Origin: Tabrizicola sp.
GTDB taxonomy: Bacteria > Pseudomonadota > Alphaproteobacteria > Rhodobacterales > Rhodobacteraceae
Assembly (NCBI RefSeq): GCF_030694085.1
Contig: NZ_JAUXZE010000035.1
Coordinates: 620,001-684,000, forward strand
Length of the DNA: 64,000 bases
Direction of reading: 5' to 3'
The notes beneath the pieces were generated by a model that saw only the letters and a list, made by a program, of their open reading frames with translations, had not been told where the DNA came from and did not search any database. Both the position numbers and the translations under genes were made by a program. Below are positions 8,086 to 20,109 of this stretch, one piece after another (positions within the stretch are counted from its first letter, which is position 1; the number at the start of each line of letters is the position of its first letter).

Positions 8086-9267
8086 ATGCGCACCCTCGCT
8101 CTCGCCCTCATCCTCGCCAGCCCCGCCGCCGCCGAGACGATCTCAGAGGAAATCGCCCGCGCCGGCCTTGCCCCGACCGAGGCCCGCCTCGCCGCCCTCC
8201 CCGCACCCACCAACGAAGACCTTTTCGCCCTCGCGGGTCTGCGTTTCCTGGGCGGCGTCGAGCAGGCCCTGCAACTGAGGTGGAAGACCGGCGTCAAGGC
8301 CGACTGGTCCGAGCTTCCGATCCTCCGCCTGCCGATCCCGGAAAACCCGAACGCCATCCCCTTCCAGGCCGCCGACTTCACCGCGCTGATCCGCAACCTC
8401 GACGCCGACATGGACGCCTCCCGCGCGGCCCTTATCCAGCTCGGCGACAAGCCCTTCGCCCTGCCGATCCGCGTCGCCGACCTCTGGTTCGACATCAACG
8501 CCAACGGCACCCGGGAACCCGGCGAGGATCTGGCCGAAGTCACCGGCATGGCCCTCGGCGGCGGTCGGGGCTTCGGCGTCCGGGTCGAGGACCCGGTGAT
8601 CACCTTCGACACCGCCGACGCCGCCTGGCTTGCCGCCTACACCCACTTCCTCTCCGGCTTCGCCTCCACCGCACTCGCCTACGACCCCGAACCGGCGATC
8701 CAGCGCGTCCTCGACAGTTCAACCGCGATCTACGCCCTCTGGGGCGACACGCCGCCGCACAATGCGATGGACATGATGTTCGGCCGCCAGGTCGACCGTG
8801 CGGCGATGGTCCTCCATGCGCTCTCGAACACCCCCGACAGGACCCTCGCCCAGGACGCCTACGGCCATTTCCTGTCGATGATCACCGAGAACCGCCGCTT
8901 CTGGTCCCTGGTCGCGCTCGAAACGGACAACACCGGGGAATGGGTGCCGAACGACGCCCAGGTCTCCGGCCTTGGCCTGACCATGCCCCCCGGCACTGGC
9001 GACCGCTGGCAGGCCGTCCTTGCCGACGCCGAGCAGCTGCTGAAAGGCGAAGTCCTGATCCCGCACTGGCGCTTCGGGGCCGAAGCCGGGATCAACCTGA
9101 AAAAGGCATTCGAGGACCCGCCCGCCATCGACCTTGTCACCTTCATCCAGGGCGAAGGCCTCCTGCCCTACGCCGAGAAGGGACCCCAGATGTCGATGCA
9201 GTCCTGGCGCGACTTCGAGGATTTCGTCCAGGGCGACGCGATGCTGTTTGCCGTCTTCCTGAACTGA
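8086..9267 (+). CDS. Secreted paralogue A2 with an EF-hand-like loop
   Basis: 393 residues, homologous over its whole length to the gene at 5707-6915. Signal peptide of about 16 residues ending AAAE. The calcium-type loop DINANGTREPGE is near residue 140 and is more canonical than in A1. The blocks ENRRFWSLVALETDN and EWVPNDAQVSGLGL are shared, and both proteins end VFLN. The start at 8086 has AGGAGG. The two paralogues are separated by the small basic protein and the methyltransferase, so the arrangement is a duplication with inserted genes or a four-gene cassette. Function unknown. Confidence 0.85.
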   Translation: MRTLALALILASPAAAETISEEIARAGLAPTEARLAALPAPTNEDLFALAGLRFLGGVEQALQLRWKTGVKADWSELPILRLPIPENPNAIPFQAADFTALIRNLDADMDASRAALIQLGDKPFALPIRVADLWFDINANGTREPGEDLAEVTGMALGGGRGFGVRVEDPVITFDTADAAWLAAYTHFLSGFASTALAYDPEPAIQRVLDSSTAIYALWGDTPPHNAMDMMFGRQVDRAAMVLHALSNTPDRTLAQDAYGHFLSMITENRRFWSLVALETDNTGEWVPNDAQVSGLGLTMPPGTGDRWQAVLADAEQLLKGEVLIPHWRFGAEAGINLKKAFEDPPAIDLVTFIQGEGLLPYAEKGPQMSMQSWRDFEDFVQGDAMLFAVFLN

Positions 9268-9271
9268 GCCA

Positions 9272-9304
9272 TTTCATCTGTCCGCAAATATCCCCGCCGG
9301 AGGC
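9272..9304. repeat. Intergenic repeat, copy 2 (short form)
   Basis: TTTCATCTGTCCGCAAATAT followed by CCCCGCCGGAGG. Same family as 1391-1444 and 22540-22590 but with a CCGCCGG end, as in the copy at 32540-32570. It lies just after the A2 stop. Confidence 0.65.
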
Positions 9305-9312
9305 AATCCCGA

Positions 9313-9341
9313 GCCTTTCTGCGTCCTTCACGCAGAAAGGC
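9313..9341. terminator. Bidirectional terminator hairpin
   Basis: GCCTTTCTGCGT-CCTTC-ACGCAGAAAGGC, a perfect 12-bp stem with a 5-base loop between the converging A2 and aminotransferase genes. It can serve both. Confidence 0.7.
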
Positions 9342-9406
9342 GAGACAAAGGGTCTTCGCGCCTGCCAAGGCGCTCAATCTGAAAACCGCCCCAACCCGCG
9401 CGGCGT

Positions 9407-10729
9407 TCAAAGCCCGCGGATCACCGTCTCCAGTGTCGCCACCAACTTGTCGGCGATCTCGTCCAGTTCCGCATCCGTCGCGTTGAACGGCGGCGCCAGG
9501 ATCACCGTGTCTCCCGCCGCCCCGTCGACATGCCCGCCCGAAGGATAGCAGATCAGCCCGCGCCGCAGGCTTTCCGCGCGGATGCGCCCGTTCACCCCCA
9601 GGCCAGCGTCGAACGGGGCCTTCGTCTCCGGGTCCGCCACCAGTTCCACCCCGATGAAATAGCCCCGCCCTCGCACATCGCCGACCTGGCGGATATGCGC
9701 CATTCGCGCCCGCAGGTCCGACCGCCAGCGCGGCCCCTTGTCCCGGATACGCGCCAGCAGGTCCTCCTCCGCCACGATCTTCTGCACCGCCACGCCCGCC
9801 GCGAGGCACGCCGTGTGCCCGGTATAGGTGTGCCCGGTCAGCGGTCCGCCATGCCCCGCCTCCATCACATCGGCGATTTCACGGCTGTAGACCGCCGCCC
9901 CCAGCGGCAGGTAGCCGCCCGACAGCGACTTCGCCACGGTGATGATGTCCGCCGTGATCCCGTCCTCTTCCGATGCCCGCCAGACCCCGGTCCGGCCCGA
10001 CCCGCACATCACCTCGTCGCAGATCACCAGCACCCCGTGCCGCCGGCAGACCTCGGCCACCGCGCGCCCATAACCCTCCGGCGCAGGCAGCGCACCGCCC
10101 GCCGCGCCCACCACCGGCTCGAAGATGAACCCCGCCACCGTCTCCGGTCCCAGCCGCAGGATCTCCGCCTCCAGTTCCGCCGCCAGATGCGCGACCAACC
10201 CCTCCCGGCTCACCCCCTCGGGCAGCCGATAGGCATTGGCCGCACTGACCCGCCCCACCATCGGCAAGGCCCCCGCAAAGGCCCGCTGCCGGTCCTCGAA
10301 CCCCGACAGCGCCGTCGCCATCAGCGTGTTGCCATGCCACGACCGCTGCCGCGCGATGAACTTCACCCGGCCCGGCTCGCCCCGGTCGTAATGATACTGC
10401 AACGCGATCTTGACCGCGCTTTCCACCGCCTCCGAGCCGCTGGTCGTATAGACCATGTCCGCCAGCCCCGTCGCCTGACGGAGCATCTCGCTCATCTGCT
10501 CCAGCGGATCGCTCGAAAACAGATACCGATAGCCATAGGCCACCTTCTCCATCTGCCGCGCCACCGCCGCGTTCACCCGAGGATCGCCGTGCCCGACCGA
10601 GAACACCGCCGGGCCGCCGGACCCGTCAATGTACTGCTTGCCCGAGACATCCCAAAGATAGACCCCCCGCCCGTGGCTGATCTTCGGCAACGTGTCCTGG
10701 GTGATGTCGTTGGCGCTTGGGCGGGGCAT
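9407..10729 (-). CDS. Class III PLP aminotransferase
   Basis: 440 residues. Fold-type I signatures: TTSGSEAVESAVKIA (phosphate-binding loop), WHGNTLMATALSG, and CDEVMCGSGRTG with the PLP-binding Asp. The lysine lies in ITVAKSLSGGYLPLGA, and GHTYTGHTAC follows. This is the omega-amino-acid:pyruvate / adenosylmethionine-8-amino-7-oxononanoate-like group; the amine donor cannot be read. AAGGAG precedes the ATG at 10729. It is divergent from sucC, and the shared region holds the triple palindrome, so both may answer to the same regulator. Confidence 0.88.
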   Translation of the reverse strand: MPRPSANDITQDTLPKISHGRGVYLWDVSGKQYIDGSGGPAVFSVGHGDPRVNAAVARQMEKVAYGYRYLFSSDPLEQMSEMLRQATGLADMVYTTSGSEAVESAVKIALQYHYDRGEPGRVKFIARQRSWHGNTLMATALSGFEDRQRAFAGALPMVGRVSAANAYRLPEGVSREGLVAHLAAELEAEILRLGPETVAGFIFEPVVGAAGGALPAPEGYGRAVAEVCRRHGVLVICDEVMCGSGRTGVWRASEEDGITADIITVAKSLSGGYLPLGAAVYSREIADVMEAGHGGPLTGHTYTGHTACLAAGVAVQKIVAEEDLLARIRDKGPRWRSDLRARMAHIRQVGDVRGRGYFIGVELVADPETKAPFDAGLGVNGRIRAESLRRGLICYPSGGHVDGAAGDTVILAPPFNATDAELDEIADKLVATLETVIRGL

Positions 10730-10834
10730 GGCGGACTCCTTCATCTGTCGCACAGCCTTCGCAATCCCCCCGAACCTTGTCAATCTGACCACCCACGGGG
10801 TGAGTCGCCCCTGCATCTGGCGTTACCGCAATCA

Positions 10835-10886
10835 TGTGATCACGCTTTTCCATCGTGTGATCACACTTTTCCATCCTGTGATCACA
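10835..10886. promoter_or_regulatory. Three palindromic operators with exact 21-bp spacing
   Basis: TGATCA cores at 10837, 10858 and 10879 sit in larger palindromes (TGTGATCACG, GTGTGATCACAC, TGTGATCACA), separated by CTTTTCCATC-like spacers. A 21-bp period is two helical turns, so bound dimers would lie on one DNA face. The array is in the divergent sucC/aminotransferase region, 111-162 bases before sucC. It lacks the 6-base gap of a CRP site and the N4 gap of an FnrL site. The regulator is unknown. Confidence 0.75.
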
Positions 10887-10996
10887 TCTTTCACTTTCCG
10901 GGCATTTCCACCGCATTTCAGGCATTTGCCGTTTGGATCACCGGCCAAGCCGTGCCAAAACGCCGCTGACCAATCCCGGCCGCGAAGGGGCTCCCG

Positions 10997-12190
<1,194 letters not shown>

Positions 12191-12198
12191 ACCCGACC

Positions 12199-12780
12199 AT
12201 GCGCAGCGCGGCCCCACAGACCCCGGACACGACCCAGCGCCACAAGATCGTGCGCCGGGCTTCGGCCAATATCGGGGTGATCGTGGTGGGCCTTGTCCTG
12301 GCCAGTTTCTGTGGCGTGTTTCTGGCGATTGGTCTTTGGGCAGTCGGGAGGACCGGCCAGGTCGTGACGGGTATCCTTTTCAGTCTGCCCGGTGGCATCG
12401 CGCTGACCGGAATTGTCGGTGCGCTTGCGATGACTGTCGTGGGCGTTCGCCGCCTGCGGCGCGGCGACACTGTCGCGCTGGTTCTTGCGCCGGAAGGCGT
12501 GGCATTGCCCGAACAGTCGGTTCCTCCCGTCCCCTGGCCCCAAGTCACAGGCATTGACCGCACCTATGGCCGGGGCGCCTGCCTGCGGTTGTTCCTTGAC
12601 CGACAGGATGCGCGGCTGGTGCGCCCCCATGCGATCCTGCGGCTCAATGCCCGGCGGGGAAACCTGCGCCCGCGCGACATGCTGTGCATCTTCCCGCAGG
12701 GTCTCCTGCTGGAACTTGAGGACCTCCAGGCGCTGATCCGCGCCTACCAGTCGGCCCACGGCGGGCCTCGGGCGGTCTGA
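12199..12780 (+). CDS. Membrane protein with PH-like tail, unknown function
   Basis: 193 residues. Two membrane segments (about 25-50 and 58-82), then a Arg-rich stretch and a soluble C-terminal half of beta-rich character (VALVLAPEGVALPEQSVPPV, then VPWPQVTGIDRTY). This resembles bacterial PH-domain proteins of the STM3941 type. No catalytic motif. It starts 8 bases after sucC and ends 4 bases before the next gene, so it is in the suc transcript. Assignment to the PH-like group is tentative. Confidence 0.7.
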   Translation: MRSAAPQTPDTTQRHKIVRRASANIGVIVVGLVLASFCGVFLAIGLWAVGRTGQVVTGILFSLPGGIALTGIVGALAMTVVGVRRLRRGDTVALVLAPEGVALPEQSVPPVPWPQVTGIDRTYGRGACLRLFLDRQDARLVRPHAILRLNARRGNLRPRDMLCIFPQGLLLELEDLQALIRAYQSAHGGPRAV

Positions 12781-12784
12781 AGCA

Positions 12785-13840
12785 ATGCAGCGCGCCCTGG
12801 AACCCAAGCAGATGGACTTCCTGACCTTCGAGGATCGCGAACAGGACCTGCCGGCGCTGATGCTGCTGGCCGTCAGCCTGCAACGCACCGCGCCGGGGTC
12901 TCGTCTCCACCTCCCCGCCCGCGACCTTGGCGCAAAGGCGTTGGACTGGATGGGCTGCCAGCCCAACGTCGTCCTGCACCGCGACCTCTGGGCCGAGGAT
13001 ACGTTCTGGAACATCAAGCCTTACCTGCTGGAACAGATGCTGGCCCGTGGGATCCCCCGCATCACCTGGCTTGATGCCGATCTGATGCTGACCGCCGACC
13101 CTTCAGGCTACTTTGACGCCCTGCAAAACGACACCATCCTCGTCGCGCAGGAAGGCTTCCGCAGCCGCAACGCCGGGACCGGGGGCCGCACCCTTTCGAT
13201 CGGCCGCACCATCGCGCGTGAGCTTGGGTATACCGTCAACTCCTGCGTCGTGAGCGTGACCGCCCAGCACCAGCCGCTTCTGGACCGCTGGAAATCCTTC
13301 CTGCGCTCGGACCTTTACCAGACCGCCGACCGCCGCTTCATTGTCGGCGACCAGGACGTGCTTGGCGGCCTCCTTGGCTCGGATGAGTTCGGCCAGCTCC
13401 CGGTCGCGGCACTGCAGACCGGCCGCGACATCGCCCATGACATGCTTCCCGGAGACTTCGGGGCGTTCCAGCGCATCGCGACCCTTAGCCACGGCGAGCC
13501 ACGCTTTGTCCACGCGCAGGGCCGCAAGACCTGGCGTTATGCTACGGGCTCGGCGGATGCCACCGCGCTGCAAAGCCAGCTCAGCCTGCACCGGCACTGG
13601 GCCAAGACGCACCGCGCCGATCTGCCCGCCGACCAGACCGCCTGGATCACCCAGGACGGTGCTCTTTCCCGCATCATGCTCCGCTTGTTCCCCAACAGCC
13701 CCTCATTGCGCGGCCTGCCCATCGGGTTGCTCGGCAGCACCCTCAACCTCGCCTACATCCTGCGCAACCTGGTGCGGCGGAACCCGACCTTCCGCGTCGG
13801 GCAGTCGCCTGATGCCACCTCGTCCGCCACCCCCACCTGA
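12785..13840 (+). CDS. Putative GT-A (GT8-like) glycosyltransferase
   Basis: 351 residues, soluble. The central block PRITWLDADLMLTADP carries a D-A-D metal-binding motif of nucleotide-sugar transferases, followed by GDQDVLGGLL, the usual later acidic motif of GT8-like enzymes. The N-terminal PALMLLAVSLQRTAP segment fits the Rossmann-like start. Substrate unknown. The ATG at 12785 lacks a good ribosome site; the ATG at 12812 has GGAACC upstream and may be the true start. The enzyme assignment is moderate because the rest of the protein is lineage-specific. Confidence 0.6.
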   Translation: MQRALEPKQMDFLTFEDREQDLPALMLLAVSLQRTAPGSRLHLPARDLGAKALDWMGCQPNVVLHRDLWAEDTFWNIKPYLLEQMLARGIPRITWLDADLMLTADPSGYFDALQNDTILVAQEGFRSRNAGTGGRTLSIGRTIARELGYTVNSCVVSVTAQHQPLLDRWKSFLRSDLYQTADRRFIVGDQDVLGGLLGSDEFGQLPVAALQTGRDIAHDMLPGDFGAFQRIATLSHGEPRFVHAQGRKTWRYATGSADATALQSQLSLHRHWAKTHRADLPADQTAWITQDGALSRIMLRLFPNSPSLRGLPIGLLGSTLNLAYILRNLVRRNPTFRVGQSPDATSSATPT

Positions 13841-13857
13841 AGTCCCAAGGAATACCG

Positions 13858-14337
13858 ATGCTCACCCGCCTTGCCCTCGCGCTTCTCCTGGCCACGCCCG
13901 CCGCGGCCCAGGACGCCGATCCGCGCAATCAGCTGGTCGAAGGCTACATGGCCTGCATGTCCGGCGGCGGCGATGCCGACCTGACCGGCGAGATGCTCGA
14001 TACCCTGTTCTGGACGCGCCAGGATGACAGCGACATGGGCCTCATCAACTTCTACCCCGGCACAGGCGAAAGCACCGTGGTCTACATGGCCGACGACGGC
14101 AGCTTCTGCCACGTCGAAAGCCTGACCGTCGACAGCGCCACCGCCTCGGAAATCCTCGCCGCCTCCCTTGGCGGAGAGGAGGGCGCGCCGTTCGACTATT
14201 CCAGGGACGACATGGGCTGCACCCGGCTGGATTTTGACACCGGCGTGCAGGCGACGATCACTTCGGGCGGCAACGACCCGACTTGCGGCTCGGACACCGA
14301 CAGCGGCGTCCGCTTCACTTTCGAGGCCAGCGAATGA
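13858..14337 (+). CDS. Small secreted paralogue B1
   Basis: 159 residues, signal peptide ending AAAQ at about 18. Mature part acidic, with four Cys likely forming two disulfides, and the C-terminal block GGNDPTCGSDTDSGVRF. Homologous to the next gene (B2). No known domain. The stop overlaps B2 by four bases (ATGA), so the pair is translationally coupled. Confidence 0.8.
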   Translation: MLTRLALALLLATPAAAQDADPRNQLVEGYMACMSGGGDADLTGEMLDTLFWTRQDDSDMGLINFYPGTGESTVVYMADDGSFCHVESLTVDSATASEILAASLGGEEGAPFDYSRDDMGCTRLDFDTGVQATITSGGNDPTCGSDTDSGVRFTFEASE

Positions 14338-14816
14338 TGCAACGCGCCCTCTTTCCCGCCCTTGCGCTCTTCGCCGCGTCGCTGCCCGCAGGGGCCGAGA
14401 TGGCGTTCAATCCCGCAGACCTGCTTTCCACCCGCGATACGGCGCTGGCCGGGGCGATGCTGGCCTGTGATCTGGGCGTGCGGGACCCCGACGCCGCCGA
14501 TGCCCTGCTGACCGGCGCGGGCTGGACAAAAGCCGAGGACGAGGGCAGCTGGGGCTACGCTTCTGAAAACCTGACCGTCATGATGTGGACCGTCCCCGGC
14601 TTCTGCATGGTCGAGGACGCGGAAGCCGGGACCACCGCCTTCAGCGACACCCTTCTCGGCCTTGCCAACATCCCACCCGACATCGGCACCGATGCCGATG
14701 GCTGCACGACCTACACCTATGACAACGGGGTCATCGCCACGCTCAACGGCCCCGGCAACGACCCTCTCTGCACATCCGACACGGGGGCCGCGCTGCGGTT
14801 CTCGCTCCCGAACTGA
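14334..14816 (+). CDS. Small secreted paralogue B2
   Basis: 160 residues with a signal peptide ending PAGAE. Shares with B1 the Cys pattern, the DADGCTTYTYDNGVIATL segment (B1: DMGCTRLDFDTGVQATI) and the end GPGNDPLCTSDTGAALRF. The start at 14334 overlaps the B1 stop; ATG at 14337 is an in-frame alternative. sucD follows after 18 bases. Function unknown. Two secreted proteins translated inside the suc operon is unusual. Confidence 0.8.
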   Translation: MMQRALFPALALFAASLPAGAEMAFNPADLLSTRDTALAGAMLACDLGVRDPDAADALLTGAGWTKAEDEGSWGYASENLTVMMWTVPGFCMVEDAEAGTTAFSDTLLGLANIPPDIGTDADGCTTYTYDNGVIATLNGPGNDPLCTSDTGAALRFSLPN

Positions 14817-14834
14817 CCTTCAAAGGAGGCCCCG

Positions 14835-15719
14835 ATGGCCGTTCTCGTCAATAAAGCCACCAAAGTCATCTGCCAGGGCTTCACCGGCAGCCAGGGCACG
14901 TTCCACTCCGAACAGGCCATCGCCTATGGCACGCAGATGGTCGGCGGCGTGACCCCCGGCAAGGGCGGGACCGAACACCTCGGCCTTCCCGTCTTCGACA
15001 GCGTCCATGACGCCGTCGAGAAAACCGGAGCCAACGCCACCGCGATCTACGTGCCCCCGCCCTTCGCCGCAGACAGCATCCTGGAGGCCATCGACGCCGA
15101 AATCCCGCTGATCGTCTGCATCACCGAAGGCATCCCTGTCCTCGACATGATGAAGGTCAAACGCGCGCTCATCAATTCGAAGTCCCGCCTGATCGGCCCG
15201 AACTGCCCCGGCGTCCTGACCCCCGACGAATGTAAAATCGGCATCATGCCGGGCAGCATCTTCTCCAAGGGCTCGGTCGGGGTTGTGTCACGCTCGGGCA
15301 CGCTTACCTATGAGGCCGTGAAACAGACCACCGACGTCGGCCTTGGCCAGTCCACCGCAGTGGGTATCGGCGGCGACCCGATCAAGGGCACCGAACACAT
15401 CGACGTGCTCGAGATGTTCCTTGCCGACCCCGAGACCCACTCGATCATCATGATCGGCGAGATCGGCGGCGCCGCCGAAGAAGACGCCGCCCAGTTCCTT
15501 GCCGACGAAAAGAAGCGCGGCCGCTGGAAGCCCACCGCAGGCTTCATCGCCGGCCGCACCGCCCCCCCCGGCCGCCGCATGGGCCACGCAGGCGCCATCG
15601 TGGCCGGTGGCAAGGGCGACGCAGAGTCGAAGATCCAGGCCATGCTCAGCGCCGGGATCGTTGTCGCCGACAGCCCGGCGGGATTGGGCGAAGCCGTTCT
15701 GAAAGCAATCAAGGCGTAG
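14835..15719 (+). CDS. sucD: Succinyl-CoA synthetase alpha subunit
   Basis: 294 residues. CoA-binding Rossmann domain ([20 protein letters not shown]), [18 protein letters not shown], and the phosphorylated histidine in [13 protein letters not shown] near residue 250. Partner of SucC. Strong AGGAGG site. Followed by sucA after a 66-base gap. Confidence 0.97.
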   Translation: MAVLVNKATKVICQGFTGSQGTFHSEQAIAYGTQMVGGVTPGKGGTEHLGLPVFDSVHDAVEKTGANATAIYVPPPFAADSILEAIDAEIPLIVCITEGIPVLDMMKVKRALINSKSRLIGPNCPGVLTPDECKIGIMPGSIFSKGSVGVVSRSGTLTYEAVKQTTDVGLGQSTAVGIGGDPIKGTEHIDVLEMFLADPETHSIIMIGEIGGAAEEDAAQFLADEKKRGRWKPTAGFIAGRTAPPGRRMGHAGAIVAGGKGDAESKIQAMLSAGIVVADSPAGLGEAVLKAIKA

Positions 15720-15785
15720 GTCGGGGTTCACCCCGACTCTCTTTTCCCGGCGGGGGACGCCCCGCCCCACAAGGAAGCGCAGATC

Positions 15786-18755
15786 ATGACCGACCAATCC
15801 CCCACCGCCGCCTTCACCGCCTCGTCCTTCCTTGACGGGGCCAATGCCGATTACGTCGACCAGCTGGCCGCCCGCCACGCCGCCGACCCGGCCAGCGTCG
15901 ACCCGCAATGGGCCGAGTTCTTCAAGGCCCTCGGCGACAGTGAGCTTGATGCCAAGCGCGCCGCTCAGGGGCCATCATGGGCCCGTGCCGACTGGCCGCC
16001 GCAGCCGTTGGATGACTTGACCGCCGCCCTGACCGGCGAATGGGCCGCCCCGCCTCCGGCCAGGGAAGCCAAGGCCGCAGGCGCAAAGATCGCCGCCAAG
16101 GCCGCCGAACAGGGCGTCGCGCTCTCTGACGACCAGATCCAGCGCGCCGTCCTCGACAGCATCCGCGCGCTGATGATCATCCGCGCCTACCGGATCCGCG
16201 GCCACCTCGCCGCCGACCTCGACCCCCTGGGCATGACCGAACGCGGCAGCCACCCCGAGCTTGACCCTGCCTCCTACGGCTTCACCGAAGCCGACATGGA
16301 CCGCCCGATCTTCATCGACAACGTGCTGGGCCTGACCCACGCCAGCATGCGGGAAATCCTGGACATCCTGAAGCGCACCTACTGCGGCACCTTCGCGCTG
16401 CAGTACATGCACATCTCCGACCCCGAGCAGGCGTCCTGGCTGAAGGAGCGGATCGAAGGCTACGGCAAGGAAATCCAGTTCACCCGCGAAGGCCGCAAGG
16501 CGATCCTGAACAAGCTGGTCGAGGCCGAGGGCTATGAGAAGTTCCTCCACGTCAAATACATGGGCACCAAACGTTTCGGCCTGGATGGCGGCGAGGCACT
16601 GATCCCGGCGATGGAGCAGATCATCAAGCGCGGCGGCGCGCTGGGGGTCAAGGACGTGATCATCGGCATGCCCCACCGGGGCCGCCTCTCGGTCCTCGCC
16701 AACGTGATGATGAAGCCCTACCGCGCCATCTTCCACGAATTCCAGGGCGGCTCCTACAAACCCGAGGATGTGGATGGCTCCGGCGACGTGAAATACCACC
16801 TGGGCGCGTCTTCGGACCGTGAGTTCGATGGCAACAAGGTCCACCTCTCCCTCACCGCCAACCCCAGCCACCTGGAAGCCGTGAACCCGGTTGTCCTGGG
16901 CAAGGTCCGCGCCAAGCAGGACCAGCTCAATGACACCACCGACCGCACCGCCTGCCTGCCGATCCTGCTGCACGGCGACGCGGCCTTTGCGGGCCAGGGT
17001 GTCGTGGCGGAATGTCTGCAGCTTTCAGGCATCAAGGGTCACCGCACCGGCGGCTGCATCCACATCATCGTCAACAACCAGATCGGCTTCACCACGGCAC
17101 CCGCCTTCAGCCGCACCTCGCCGTATCCCACGGACATCGCCCTGATGGTCGAAGCCCCGATTTTCCACGTCAACGGCGACGACCCCGAAGCCGTGGTCCA
17201 CGCCGCCCGTGTGGCGACCGAGTTCCGGCAGAAGTTCCACAAGGACGTGGTCATCGACATCTTCTGCTACCGCCGCTTCGGTCACAACGAAGGCGACGAG
17301 CCGATGTTCACCAACCCGGCGATGTACACCCGCATCAAGCGCCAGAAGACCACGCTTCAGCTTTACACCGACCGCCTGGTCCGCGACGGCCTGATCCCCG
17401 AAGGCGAGATTGAGGACATGAAGGCCGCCTTCCAGGCCCGCCTCAACGAGGAGTTCGAGGCCGGGAAGGCCTTCCTCCCGAACAAGGCCGACTGGCTGGA
17501 TGGCCGCTGGAAGAACCTGCAGACCAAGGACCTGAACAACTACCAGCGCGGCGAAACCTGGATCAAGGCCGAGACCCTCGCCGAGGTCGGCGCCGCCCTG
17601 ACCCGCGTGCCCGACGGGTTCGATATGCACAAGACGGTGGCCCGTCAGCTGGACGCCAAGCGGGAAATGTTTGCAAAAGGTCAAGGCTTCGACTGGGCGA
17701 CCGCCGAGGCGCTGGCCTTCGGCTCCCTTCAGATCGAGGGCTTCCCGGTCCGCCTCTCGGGCCAGGACTGCACCCGCGGCACCTTCTCGCAGCGCCACTC
17801 CGGCTGGATCGACCAGACCACCGAGGAACGCCACTACCCACTGAACCATATCCGTCCGGGGCAAGCGCGGTATGAGGTGATCGACTCGATGCTCTCGGAA
17901 TACGCCGTTCTCGGGTTTGAGTACGGCTATTCGCTGTCAGAACCGAACGCGCTCACCCTCTGGGAAGCCCAGTTCGGCGACTTCGCCAACGGCGCGCAGA
18001 TCATGATCGACCAGTTCATCAACTCGGGCGAATCCAAATGGCTGCGGATGTCGGGCCTCGTCATGCTCTTGCCGCACGGCTACGAAGGCCAGGGCCCGGA
18101 ACACTCCTCCGCCCGCCTCGAACGGTTCCTGCAACTCTGCGCCGAGGATAACTGGATCGTCGCCAACTGCACGACCCCGGCGAACTACTTCCACATCCTG
18201 CGCCGCCAGCTGCACCGCACCTACCGCAAGCCCTTGATCCTGATGACGCCAAAGTCGCTGCTGCGGCACCCGATGGCGATCAGCCGGGCCGAGGACTTCA
18301 CCGACGGCTCGACCTTCCACCGCGTCCTCTGGGACGATGCGCAGAAGGGCAACTCGACCGCGAAGCTCAAGGCCGACGACAAGATCAAGCGCGTCGTCCT
18401 GTGCTCCGGCAAGGTCTACTACGACCTTCTGGCCGAACGCGACGCACAGGGGCTGGAGGATGTCTACCTCCTCCGCGTCGAACAACTGTACCCGGTCCCG
18501 ACAATCTCACTCACGCAAGAGCTGTCCCGCTTCCCGAAAGCCGATTTCGTCTGGTGCCAGGAAGAGCCCAAGAACCAGGGTGCCTGGTCCTTCATCGAGC
18601 CCGAGATCGAGACCGTCCTGACCAAGGTCAGGGCCAAGCCCACCCGCATGTCCTACGCCGGACGCAAGCCCTCGGCCTCGCCCGCCACGGGCCTCGCCTC
18701 CCGCCACAAGTACGAACAGCAGCAACTCGTCGCCCAGGCCCTTGGCCTGAACTGA
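15786..18755 (+). CDS. sucA: 2-oxoglutarate dehydrogenase E1
   Basis: 989 residues, typical length. N-terminal E2-binding segment ([17 protein letters not shown]), then the thiamine diphosphate core: [27 protein letters not shown] (ThDP phosphate site) and NNQIGFTT. The pyrimidine-binding half has GEPNAL-like [19 protein letters not shown] and [20 protein letters not shown]. It decarboxylates 2-oxoglutarate and succinylates the E2 lipoyl group. AAGGAAG precedes the start. sucB follows after 24 bases. Confidence 0.97.
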   Translation: MTDQSPTAAFTASSFLDGANADYVDQLAARHAADPASVDPQWAEFFKALGDSELDAKRAAQGPSWARADWPPQPLDDLTAALTGEWAAPPPAREAKAAGAKIAAKAAEQGVALSDDQIQRAVLDSIRALMIIRAYRIRGHLAADLDPLGMTERGSHPELDPASYGFTEADMDRPIFIDNVLGLTHASMREILDILKRTYCGTFALQYMHISDPEQASWLKERIEGYGKEIQFTREGRKAILNKLVEAEGYEKFLHVKYMGTKRFGLDGGEALIPAMEQIIKRGGALGVKDVIIGMPHRGRLSVLANVMMKPYRAIFHEFQGGSYKPEDVDGSGDVKYHLGASSDREFDGNKVHLSLTANPSHLEAVNPVVLGKVRAKQDQLNDTTDRTACLPILLHGDAAFAGQGVVAECLQLSGIKGHRTGGCIHIIVNNQIGFTTAPAFSRTSPYPTDIALMVEAPIFHVNGDDPEAVVHAARVATEFRQKFHKDVVIDIFCYRRFGHNEGDEPMFTNPAMYTRIKRQKTTLQLYTDRLVRDGLIPEGEIEDMKAAFQARLNEEFEAGKAFLPNKADWLDGRWKNLQTKDLNNYQRGETWIKAETLAEVGAALTRVPDGFDMHKTVARQLDAKREMFAKGQGFDWATAEALAFGSLQIEGFPVRLSGQDCTRGTFSQRHSGWIDQTTEERHYPLNHIRPGQARYEVIDSMLSEYAVLGFEYGYSLSEPNALTLWEAQFGDFANGAQIMIDQFINSGESKWLRMSGLVMLLPHGYEGQGPEHSSARLERFLQLCAEDNWIVANCTTPANYFHILRRQLHRTYRKPLILMTPKSLLRHPMAISRAEDFTDGSTFHRVLWDDAQKGNSTAKLKADDKIKRVVLCSGKVYYDLLAERDAQGLEDVYLLRVEQLYPVPTISLTQELSRFPKADFVWCQEEPKNQGAWSFIEPEIETVLTKVRAKPTRMSYAGRKPSASPATGLASRHKYEQQQLVAQALGLN

Positions 18756-18779
18756 CCTCGGAAAGACCGGAGACTGAAA

Positions 18780-20027
<1,248 letters not shown>

Positions 20028-20029
20028 GG

Positions 20030-20052
20030 ATGGTGGGTTGAAAACCCACCAT
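20030..20052. repeat. Hairpin after sucB (REP-like)
   Basis: ATGGTGGGTT-GAA-AACCCACCAT, a 10-bp perfect stem directly after the sucB stop, followed by ACGAAACCGGCGTAGGGT. No T-run follows, so it is more like a REP element or an mRNA 3' stabiliser than an intrinsic terminator. It forms the left flank of the lower-GC gene. Confidence 0.7.
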
Positions 20053-20109
20053 ACGAAACCGGCGTAGGGTAGGGCGTGCCCAGCCAAACTGGTGTCATTT
20101 GGCAGAGTC

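Noticed and set aside
10835..10886. CRISPR-like array of three 21-bp repeats
   Set aside because: Repeat plus spacer structure is absent; units are adjoining palindromes in a promoter and no cas genes are nearby.
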